A DNA stretch of 57,697 nucleotides from assembly GCF_024346355.1 (NCBI RefSeq), contig NZ_JAGQCU010000019.1, positions 1-57,697 on the forward strand. Direction: 5' to 3'. The position numbers and the translations under genes were made by a program. Positions 49,830-57,596 of this stretch are shown here, piece after piece (position 1 is the first letter of the stretch; every line of letters begins with the position of its first letter). Source of the stretch: Cyanobium sp. ATX 6A2. GTDB taxonomy: Bacteria; Cyanobacteriota; Cyanobacteriia; PCC-6307; Cyanobiaceae. The notes under the pieces were generated by a model. It saw only the letters and a program-made list of their open reading frames with translations. It searched no databases and was not told the origin of the DNA.

Positions 49830-50880
49830 GCCGCAGCCGGCTTCCCCAGGCATCAAGGAAGGTTTTCCCGCAGCTGGCCACCGGCACCGCCAGCAGCAGC
49901 CCCAGCAGCTCACCCAGCCCCAGCAGCGCCCCGAGGCGAGCGCCCAGGGGAAGACACACCAGCAACCAGGCGGGCTGCAGACCCACGATCTTGCCCATCA
50001 GGCGCGGCTGGATCACCTGATCCACCACCTGGCCCACGGCGATGGCGGCCACCAGCACCTCCAGGCCGGTGCTGGGATCGTTGAGGGCCAGCAGGGCACT
50101 CACCAACAGGATCGTGAGTGAGCTGGCGAAGGGAATCAGGGTGGTGAAGCCGATCAGCACCGCAAACAGCACGCCATAGGGAATCGCCAGCACGGTGAAC
50201 ACCACCGTCTGCAGGCTGCTGAGGATCAGGGCCAGCAGCACCTGGCCGGCGAAGTAGCCGCGGAAAGTGCGGCCCACGGTGTCCACCACCAGGGAGCGCA
50301 CGCCGGGAGGCAACCAGAGCGCCAGGCCGGCGGCGATGCTCTCACCGCCCAGCAGCAGGAACACCGCCAGCACCAGCACGATCACCGTATTGATGGTGAG
50401 ACCCACCGTGGCGCCCAGCACACCCAGCAGCCGTTGGCTGAACTGACTGGCCAACCGGCTGAGGCGTGTGAGCAGATCACTGCTGAGGCTGCCGAAATCG
50501 GTAGGTAGCCCCTGCTGTGCCGCCCAGGCTTCGAGGGCATCCAGCCACACCTGGCCCTTGGAGATCCAGCGGGGCAGCACCACGATCAAATCGCCCAGCT
50601 GCTCCACCAGGCGCGGCACGAGCCCCAGCAGCGCCAGTGCCAGTGCCCCCAGGGCCACCGCCAGCACCAGGGCCATGGCCGCCGGGCGGGGAACCCCCCG
50701 CTGCCGCAGCCAGCGGCTGGGGATGTCGAGCAGGAAGGCGATCAGCGCGGCGGTGACGATCAGGGCCGGAAACGGCGCCAGCGGCAGCAGCAGCTGGCGC
50801 AGCACCCAGAGGTTGAGCACCAGCAGCGGCAGCGCCAGGCCGGCCTTCAGCCAGGGGGGGAGTTCCAGGCGTTCGAGCAT
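49810..50880 (-). CDS. AI-2E transporter family permease
   Basis: A 356-residue membrane protein with about seven to eight helices of the AI-2E (TqsA/PerM) family. It starts [25 protein letters not shown] and includes LVPRLVEQLGDL, PYGVLFAVLIGFTTLIPF and ALLALNDPSTGLEV, VGQVVDQVIQPRLMGKIVGL. The family name is historical; most members do not handle autoinducer-2 and some are ion/proton exporters. Substrate unknown. The 5' half is nearly duplicated in the next feature. Confidence 0.85.
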   Translation of the reverse strand: MLERLELPPWLKAGLALPLLVLNLWVLRQLLLPLAPFPALIVTAALIAFLLDIPSRWLRQRGVPRPAAMALVLAVALGALALALLGLVPRLVEQLGDLIVVLPRWISKGQVWLDALEAWAAQQGLPTDFGSLSSDLLTRLSRLASQFSQRLLGVLGATVGLTINTVIVLVLAVFLLLGGESIAAGLALWLPPGVRSLVVDTVGRTFRGYFAGQVLLALILSSLQTVVFTVLAIPYGVLFAVLIGFTTLIPFASSLTILLVSALLALNDPSTGLEVLVAAIAVGQVVDQVIQPRLMGKIVGLQPAWLLVCLPLGARLGALLGLGELLGLLLAVPVASCGKTFLDAWGSRLRLSSSGE

Positions 50881-50967
50881 GGGGGTGATCTGCGCTGATG
50901 GGGATAGTGGCAGGGCTGGCTGCCATCAGCTCCTGCAGGCCAGCGAATAGCCGCAGGGGGGGGTGCG

Positions 50968-51461
50968 GTGTTGACCGTGAGGCCCAGCGTGGCCCCCAAC
51001 AGGCCCAGGAGTTGCTGGCTGAGCTGGCTGGCGAGCTTGCTGAGGCGGGTGAGCAGATCACTGCTGAGATTGCCGAAATCGGTGGGGATGCCCTGCTGGC
51101 TCGCCCAGGCTTCCAGGCGATCAAGCCACACCTCACCCTGGGCCAGCCAACCGGGCATGGCAGCCACCAGGTCGCCCAGCTGCTCGATCAGCCGCGGCAC
51201 CAGCCAGATCAGCGCCAGGGCCACCAGCCCCAGACTCCCCCCCAGCACCAGGGCGATCGCCAATCCCCGCGGCAAGCCGCGCTGCCAGAGCCAACGGGCC
51301 GGGATGTCGAGCAGAAACGCGATCAACGCCGCCGCCACAAACAGGGCCGGGAAAGGCGCCAACGGCAGCAGCAGCTGACGCAACACCCAGAGGTTCAGCA
51401 CCAGCAGCGGCAACGCCAGGCCGGCCTTGAGCCAGGGGGGCAGAACCAGGCGTTCGAGCAT
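50968..51461 (-). pseudogene. Truncated duplicate of the AI-2E-type permease
   Basis: From ATG 51461 the frame reads [20 protein letters not shown] and stays closely similar to the intact permease to its left for about 165 residues (through [10 protein letters not shown]). It then breaks off into unrelated residues after a run of eight G at 50956-50963. The missing part is the C-terminal half, including the QVIQPRLMG region. The two copies are alike at DNA level, so the duplication is not very old. Confidence 0.85.
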
Positions 51462-51609
51462 GAAGGGATCTCCACTGTCACATCTTGCCGCGCTCGACGA
51501 CGACCTCGCCGAAGCCGTCAATCGGCCCGCACGCCTGCCGGACAGAGCTCCTATCGGGCCATTCTTCCTCTAGGAACGAGTCGGCTCAGGATCGAGCTGT
51601 GCTGTTCAG

Positions 51610-51779
51610 CGCTTAAGCACAAGGGCAACAACACCAACATCATGTGGCACCACAGCGCCATCCTTTGGTTCACAGGGCTGAGCGGGGCCGGCAAGAGCAC
51701 CCTGGCCAATGCCGTGAACTCGGCCCTGTTCAAGCAGGGGCTGGCCTGCTACGCGCTCGGTGGCGACAACATCCGCTGG
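51610..51779 (+). pseudogene. Truncated duplicate of cysC
   Basis: Matches cysC from [13 protein letters not shown] through the P-loop GLSGAGKST to [10 protein letters not shown], then stops. Relative to cysC it lacks 42 bases (14 codons) between HHS and AILWF, an in-frame deletion bounded by AGC in both flanks. The P-loop is intact but the APS-binding region after DNIR is gone, so the fragment cannot make a whole enzyme. Beyond DNIR it runs directly into the IS66 remnant. Confidence 0.85.
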
Positions 51780-52474
51780 CCAGCCTCATTATAGGCGGAC
51801 AGCCGCCGCCATCGAGCTGCTGGGCAGCACCTTTGGCGGGATTGTGGTGAGCGATCGCTTCTCGGCCTACAAGCACCTGCCCACCCAGCAACGCCAGCTG
51901 TGCTGGGCGCATCTGATCCTCGACCTGGTCGCCATCGCCGAACTGCCGGGCTCCATCGCCGAGTTCGGCGCGGAACTCTTGGACCTGCAGCGACAGCTGT
52001 TTGATCACTGGCACCGCTACAAGAGCAGAACGATCGACTGGTCCGCCTTGCAACAGAGCTGCCGGCCGACCCGACAGGCCTTTGAGGCAATGCTGCAAAG
52101 GGTGGTGGAGCTTGGCTACCAGCGGGGCGAGCAAACACCTTGGGCCAAGACGGTCCGCACCTGCCTGCAAATCCTGCAGCTGGCCGATGGCCTTTGGACC
52201 TTCCTGGAGACCGAGGGAATCGAGCCCACCAACAACGCGGCTGAGCGTGCCCTGCGCCAGTCGGTGATTCAGCGCAAGATTCAGTCATGGCTTCCAGTCC
52301 CGCCAGGGAGCGATCTGCCGCAGCCGCCTGCTCACCGTCACGACCAGCCTCAGGAAACAGGGCCGCTATGTCTGGGAGTTCCTGGAGCAAGCCTGGATTG
52401 CCCATCACCGTGGCGGGATGTGCCGTCACTACTGCCCGATCCCTGAATCAGCAGCAGAGAGCACTGCTTCTTGA
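51780..52474 (+). pseudogene. IS66-family transposase remnant
   Basis: The C-terminal two thirds of an IS66 (TnpC) transposase. SDRFSAYKHLPTQQRQLCWAHL carries an Asp of the DDE triad and EPTNNAAERALRQSVIQRKI its Glu. The N-terminus is missing; homology starts directly at the cysC fragment. After QRKI one extra base shifts the frame; the correct reading continues in another frame as SHGFQSRQGAICRS and later WEFLEQAWIAHHRGG to the TGA at 52472-52474. No inverted repeat found. Non-functional. Confidence 0.85.
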
Positions 52475-52918
52475 TCACTCAGCGATGAGCTTTGAGGCAT
52501 GGAGTCCTGCAGCGGGGGGTCCTGAGCCCTGAACGCAAACTGGAAAACTTTGGAAGGCTTTTCGGCGGAAATGAGCCGATCTGCGCAGATTCTATCACAC
52601 AACTGCCGCAGATCCACTGAAGTGCAGGTGATCTGGCCTTTCTCAGGAGGCGACATTTTGGGAATCTTGAACAAGCCAGATCGACAGCGGTGCATTATAT
52701 TTCAGCGATCGATACCCAATAACCTGGCCTCTATTAGGGCAATTGATGATTGCCGAAAATGCTGAACATTTTAATTGAGATGAAGTCTCTTGAATGGGTG
52801 ACACAGACAGAGTTCTTCTGCCCTGGCGCCTGACCGGCGGCGTCTATGAGCACTATGTAACCAAAGGGATACTGTTTCTCAAGGTGCCTTTTCTACAAAT
52901 TTGCATTCTGATCTCCAA
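52475..52918. other. Intergenic, no gene recognised
   Basis: The 444 bases between the IS66 remnant and the glycosyltransferase fragment hold no frame I can support. Composition changes here from GC-rich to distinctly AT-rich, about 52650 onward, so a junction of the island lies inside. Confidence 0.6.
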
Positions 52919-53601
52919 TCAATGTAAGTTGTCTTTCGGGATATCCGTACCTAGATCCTCGATCGTCGCGCCGAAGCTGCCATGGTAAACGTTCATTATA
53001 TTAGTTGAATAAGCCGCATCTATTGCAATTAGATGATCAGATCGCAAATACCTAACTAGCTTTCGCGTGCTTCTCCCCCTGAATATCGAGAAGTGAGCGC
53101 CACCAAAGATATTATGCGAATTGCCAGGGGACGAATAACGTGACTCATGGTGTGGCGAAGTGAATTTGCAAACCTCATTAGTGCTATGCCAACAGTCTCT
53201 GATAATATCCCAGTCTCTGCTTATGTATTTAGATGCGACTGCTTGCTGAATTCTACTAAAGACATCGTCGGCCAGGCGACAGTCATCTTCAAGAATGACG
53301 TAATTTCCACAACCTTCACGGAGTGCTTATGATGAATGTTCCAATGTGATATATAAACTCCAAATACACCACATGCTCTTGCGTGCGTTCTTTCGCTGTT
53401 GGCATAATCGCGGAACCTCGCCGTTGCTCGGAGATAGGACATATGGTGCTCACCAGACGCATTGACTAAGGATGATATTGCTGGCCTGATTCCTTCGACC
53501 CTTTCAAACGCTATATCGAAGCGGCTTAGCTGTGAACGCATGAAACTGAGACGATCTTTACGATCTGCTAGATTAATAAAATATATTTTGTCAATTTTCA
53601 T
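52919..53601 (-). pseudogene. Family-25 glycosyltransferase, frameshifted
   Basis: GT25 enzymes transfer sugars (often galactose) to lipopolysaccharide or other glycans. From ATG 53601 the frame reads MKIDKIYFINLADRKDRLSFM, the GT25 start, then VYISHWNIHHKHS. Near 53313-53321 the frame shifts; the next frame continues EGCGNYVILEDDCRLADDV (LEDD is the metal-binding motif) and on to NIFGGAHFSIFRG, YHGSFGATIEDLG and a TGA at 52919-52921. Total size about 228 residues. Either a real frameshift or a sequencing error. AT-rich and unlike its core neighbours. Confidence 0.8.
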
Positions 53602-53853
53602 ATGATCTATTAATTTTGAAGAGAGGTCCTTAGCATCCTGGCCAATCTTTTGAGGGGCAATCAAGACACGGAGAAGGCTTTGAGGGTCGCGGAGGCTTAT
53701 CTGTAATCCAATTCTACTACGTGCCTTCGATGGGATCTGGCAACTGAAGCGGTGTCCTTTGGTAGTCCCTCGGCTCTTAGCCTCAGAGAAACTTTGCGTT
53801 TGCCAGTGGAGCGCCACTTGATGGAAAGCAAGCTCCTGGTCACTTTTTCGTGC

Positions 53854-54603
53854 TCAAGCTGAAGACCTTGGCCAGCTATCTTGGCTATAGTTGAAGACTT
53901 GAAAGTCACTTTTGCAGTATTCGTATATAAGGTTTGCGACATGCTCGTCAAACGCCAATTCAGGGGGTGGCCCAATTCTTTGATTTACTTTTGTCCCAAC
54001 GGTGGCAAGCACTTCTTCGGAAGCACCTAAAGCGGTAAGAATATATACAAAGTCGGTAGCGAAGAATTCATACTTACCAATAAAGGTGTACTTTATTTGG
54101 TCTATGCCGAGTAACCTGTGCTGTAATTCCCAATGGGGGTCGCGGGTGTCTTGAGGCGCTTGTGAGATATATTCTATGAAGTTCCTAAACGTAATGCCGC
54201 CTCTTCTATTCAGTTCTTTTCTAACTGCATTGTACTCTGGGTAGGAAAAGTTGTGTAATTGATTTTCGAATGCTGAATACATTCTGTAATAGGGATTCCG
54301 AACAAAAGAAAATCGGTACCAGCGATTTGAATTGATTATCTGGTGCTGCTTTTCGCTGCTAAAGTCCAGCAAGTTTCTGGGGTATCGAAGAGCGGAATCC
54401 GCTCTGTCGTGGATATCAAGAATGCGGTCTGGAAGTCGATACCCTTCCATCTTCTGAAGCGAAAGCTTTACTCTTGTGCAGGCTGTCTTTGGCGTTCCGA
54501 AGTAAAGGTATCTATTTTTTTCCGAGACCCATGTATGGTATGCTATATTTTTGCTGAAAAGCCAACCTTTGCTTTTCAGGGGGAGATCTCTTCGGTTGTT
54601 CAT
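53854..54603 (-). CDS. Carbohydrate sulfotransferase family 2
   Basis: A 249-residue sulfotransferase, using PAPS to sulfate a carbohydrate. The 5'-phosphosulfate loop is RYLYFGTPKTACTRVKLSLQ and the 3'-phosphate site is RWYRFSFVRNPYYRMYSAFEN, as in family 2 (HNK-1/chondroitin type). The ends look intact, with ATG 54603. Composition is AT-rich, pointing to transfer from elsewhere. It shares direction with the GT25 remnant, 252 bases upstream of it. PAPS would come from cysC. The acceptor, probably a surface polysaccharide, is inferred. Confidence 0.85.
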   Translation of the reverse strand: MNNRRDLPLKSKGWLFSKNIAYHTWVSEKNRYLYFGTPKTACTRVKLSLQKMEGYRLPDRILDIHDRADSALRYPRNLLDFSSEKQHQIINSNRWYRFSFVRNPYYRMYSAFENQLHNFSYPEYNAVRKELNRRGGITFRNFIEYISQAPQDTRDPHWELQHRLLGIDQIKYTFIGKYEFFATDFVYILTALGASEEVLATVGTKVNQRIGPPPELAFDEHVANLIYEYCKSDFQVFNYSQDSWPRSSA

Positions 54604-54997
54604 GGCACTGGCTAGTGAAAGAAATTGGCTGGGAAGAAGTAGTTCATTCTCTCGTCATGGCAAGAAGGGTCTGTTCACTAGCTGCCTGAAAGCTCTGGGC
54701 CTCGAAGCCAGCCGATGGACTTATCTACTGCCGTCCTTAGAAAGGATCATGAATTTACCTTAGGATTATATCATTCACTTTCATGCTGCTCTGACTGTGG
54801 ATGGGCATCTTTTGACACCCCATGCTGTGGGGTCCTCCCAACTCAGGGCCTATGAGAGGGCATTCAGAGTGCCTCGCTGCCGTCGCGGGTCAGGGCTGAT
54901 TAAAAGTCATATCATTCCGTCTCACCCAGGCGGCCGCGTCCCTTCGTGTGGTGTAAATCCCGAGGCCCGATTGCCCTGATCTGAGGGTGAAAAGGGT
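54604..54997. other. AT-rich intergenic region, no gene recognised
   Basis: I find no supported gene. The only structure is a hairpin, ACCCCA (54817-54822) with TGGGGT (54828-54833). A promoter for the sulfotransferase is likely near its left end but not identifiable. Confidence 0.5.
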
Positions 54998-55090
54998 GGA
55001 ATGACGGGCTGTCATTCCGGAGGTGCATATACACCTCATTCTTTCATGATGAATCCAGACGATTGACTTGTCAAGTCTTTCGTCTGGATT
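54998..55090. repeat. Cluster of three stem-loops next to the IS256 remnant
   Basis: Three perfect or near-perfect inverted repeats follow one another: GGAATGAC-GGGCT-GTCATTCC (54998-55018), GAGGTG-CATATA-CACCTC (55020-55037), and a two-level hairpin at 55052-55090 with outer arms AATCCAGACGA / TCGTCTGGATT, mismatched TT-TT, and inner arms GACTTG / CAAGTC around one T. No T tract follows any of them. They may be mobile-element ends or structured RNA. Bases 55091-55215 hold nothing else recognisable. Confidence 0.75.
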
Positions 55091-55215
55091 GCCGATCGGT
55101 TGTGGGCTACGCCTGCAATCTTGATCGTGACGTCTTGTGCACCGGCCCCCGGGCGGTGACCCCCCGCCGCTGCGCCCTGTGGGGGCGCTACGGCGCGATC
55201 ACCTGGGGCCTGAGC

Positions 55216-56424
55216 TCAGGCCGCTGCTTCCTGCAGGGAGGGCTGCGCAGGCACCTCCAGCGAGGGGATGGCGACCATGCTCTCGGCGGAGAACATGCGC
55301 CGGCCCTCGAGCTGCCAGTGCTCGTCCTGCTCCAACAGCACAGCCCCCACCAGGCGAGTGATCGAGGCGTCGTTCGGGAAGATCACGACGACGCGGGTGC
55401 GGCGTTTGACCTCCTCGTTGAGGCGTTCCAGCAGATTGGTGCTCCACACTTTTTTCCAGTGGGGTTACGGGAAGTGGCGGAAGGCGAGGACGTCTTCCTT
55501 GGCTTCCAGCATCAACCCCGTAGCTCTCGGAAAGCGCTCAGCCAGCGAGTTGGCCAAATCATCCCAGCGGCTCGCGATCTCGCTGGCGTCTTCTTGGGCA
55601 AACACCGAGCGCAGGGCAGCGGTGACCATGCCCTGGTGGGCTTTTGGCACGCGCTGAAGCAGGTTCCTGGCAAAATGCACCCGACAGCGCTGCCAGGCGC
55701 AGCCTTGCAGCTGCCGGCGGATTGCCTTGGTGAGGCCCACGTGGGCGTCGCTGATCACCAGCTTGACGCCAGTGAGGCCGCGCTCCTTGAGCGAGCCAAT
55801 GAACTCGCTCCAGAAGCTCTCGCTTTCGCTGTCGCCCACCTGCAGGCCGAGCAGCTCACGTCGGCCGTCGGCGTTGACGCCCATGGCGACGACCACGGCT
55901 CTGGAGCAGACCTGCAGGGCCTTGCCCAGGCGGCCGTGGAGGTAGGTGGCATCGAGGTAAACGTAGGCGTAGCCGGTCTCCTCAAGGGGACGGTTCAGGA
56001 AGGCCTGCACCTGCACGTCGATGTCGGCGCAGATGCGGCTGACCTTGGATTTCGAGATGCCGCTCTGAACCCCAAGGGCTGCCACCAGGGCATCGACCTT
56101 CCTGGTGGAGATGCCGCCAACGTAGGCCTCCATCACCACGCCATAGAACGCTTGATCAACCCGGCGGCGGGGCTCGAAGATCGAGGGCAGGAAGCCGCTG
56201 TTGCGCAGTTTGGGGATCTGCAGGTCGATGTCGCCCGCCTGGGTGGCGAGGCTGCGAGGCCGGTAGCCGTTGCGGTAGCCGAGCCGATCGCCGGTGCGTT
56301 CGTGGCGGTCGGCGCCGATGAAGGCAGCGACCTCGAGCTCGATCAGGTCCTGCAGGCCTTGTCGCGCGATCTCAGGCATCAGCTCACCGGCGCTGCTGCC
56401 TTGCAGTAGCGGTGCCACCCCCAA
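55216..56424 (-). pseudogene. IS256 (Mutator-like) transposase with internal stop
   Basis: A 402-codon frame of the IS256 family. The first part has FIGADRHERTGDRLGYRNGYR, YVYLDATYLHG (first Asp), VKLVISDAHVGLTKAI (second Asp) and WQRCRVHFARNLLQRVPK. In-frame after AFRHFP comes TAA (55465-55467), where relatives have CAA (Gln); reading then continues PHWKKVWSTNLLERLNEEVKRRT, carrying the third catalytic residue Glu. A single C-to-T change thus removes the Glu domain. TTG 56424 is the first start. No clear terminal repeats were found. Confidence 0.88.
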
Positions 56425-56436
56425 GAAAGGAAGCTT

Positions 56437-56728
56437 TCACGATTGGGCAGGTCAGGTAGAGCTACCAGTCTGGAAAGCCTCCCAAGCTACTGCCCCTCCC
56501 CAAAAAGCTTGTGATTATGAGCTTGAACATATGTTTGCAATCACATGGGACGGCCGTATCGCAGCCTGCTGCTATGACATTGAGGCTCAAACCACCCTTT
56601 CTATTGATGATATAATCGCTGATGGCTTTACCTTCTCACCTGTCAAGCTTTGCGCAACATGCACCCTTGGGCGTGGTGATAGCAGTTGGCTAGTTCGGCC
56701 TTCAATCAGTCCACAGGCAGTCACTTGA
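56437..56728 (+). pseudogene. C-terminal remnant of a radical SAM/SPASM protein
   Basis: About 96 codons open directly beyond the IS256 remnant: HDWAGQVELPVWKAS, then CDYELEHMFAITWDGRIAACCYDIE, and CATCTLGRG near the end. The spacing of Cys (C, CC-D, C-x2-C) is the SPASM auxiliary-cluster pattern found at the end of radical SAM enzymes of glycan loci. The radical SAM core (CxxxCxxC) is absent and not found to the left of the IS, so the gene is truncated. It overlaps the next gene by eight bases convergently. Confidence 0.78.
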
Positions 56729-57596
56729 CTGCTCGGCCTAGCACGGTTTGAGGGTAGTGAGGATCGTCAGGTGCGGCAGGAAAGCATTTTAGATCCTCTA
56801 AACTGAGACCCTGTAGAAAGGATATCGAAGTAAATATATTCCCTTTGCTGCTCACTTCGATCTTCTCTTTGCTGAAGTTAAGCAGCAGCAGTTGCCTTAG
56901 TGAGTTGGGAGTGAAGCTCCACATCCAGTTGTCGTGCCATTCCCCCTTGTCAATATTTGAGATGCCCGGCACGGTTATCAGCGCAACGCCCCCTGGCTTA
57001 AGAATGCGGTGGATCGTGGCAACCGTGGCTTGCAGGTCGAAAATCACCACCAGCACCTGCGTCAGGATGAGGCAGTCGAAGCTGTTGTCAGCAATATGAG
57101 GAGCATTACTTAGATCTCCAATGATTGTTGCCCCAGGAGATCCTTCTTTGACATGAAGTACATCACTTTCGGTCACCCGATTGTCTCCATACTGTTTTGT
57201 ATAGCTGTTGTCCCCGATCTCCAGCACTCGGCCGCAGATATCCCACCTGTGTTTTTCGAGGAATTCCTCGATGAAGGGTCGGTCAATTGGCGTCCCCCGA
57301 TCGTAGCCGAAGATACGGCTGATCGGTTCGATACGTGCTAGGTCGCCAAAATCTACTTTTCCAACTTCAGGCCTTTCAGTTCTCCACTGCAATTTCTGAC
57401 ATGAGACCCCAATTTTGATTTTCATGCTTGCCTCTCGACATAGTTTAAGCCATTGTTCTGATTTAATTCCAAGATCATACTGATCGTATAGAATTTCAGG
57501 TACTTCTGGTTTTTGGGTAAAGTCGTAGCGAGGGGCAAGTCGAAACCTCTCCACTTCAAGAGGAAATGTTTTAAGGGTACCTCGAAAAATCAGCAA
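56721..57596 (-). CDS. SAM-dependent methyltransferase with PIG-L-like head
   Basis: A 291-residue frame. Residues about 1-50 (FPLEVERFRLAPRYDFTQKPEV...) resemble the C-terminal end of PIG-L sugar deacetylases; residues about 100-290 are a class I methyltransferase: GRVLEIGDNSYTKQYG (motif I, EIG instead of the usual GxGxG), NAPHIADNSFDCLILTQVL and HRILKPGGVALITVPG. The TTG start at 57596 is provisional. To its right, VINQLADFSRYP in another frame would continue the PIG-L match, so the gene may be a frameshifted fusion. AT-rich. Probable role in surface-glycan modification. Confidence 0.7.
   Translation of the reverse strand: MLIFRGTLKTFPLEVERFRLAPRYDFTQKPEVPEILYDQYDLGIKSEQWLKLCREASMKIKIGVSCQKLQWRTERPEVGKVDFGDLARIEPISRIFGYDRGTPIDRPFIEEFLEKHRWDICGRVLEIGDNSYTKQYGDNRVTESDVLHVKEGSPGATIIGDLSNAPHIADNSFDCLILTQVLVVIFDLQATVATIHRILKPGGVALITVPGISNIDKGEWHDNWMWSFTPNSLRQLLLLNFSKEKIEVSSKGNIFTSISFLQGLSLEDLKCFPAAPDDPHYPQTVLGRAVK

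Noticed and set aside
49810-50880. Quorum-sensing (AI-2) export locus
   Set aside because: The AI-2E family name does not imply AI-2 transport; no luxS or lsr genes are present.
52794-52988. Small plus-strand frame with an ATG
   Set aside because: Its second part is antisense to the glycosyltransferase end and the first part has no recognisable features.
54551-54763. Plus-strand frame overlapping the sulfotransferase start
   Set aside because: Antisense to the sulfotransferase N-terminus, with no family features.
55052-55090. Hairpin as an intrinsic terminator
   Set aside because: No run of T follows on either strand, and no gene ends close by in the right direction.
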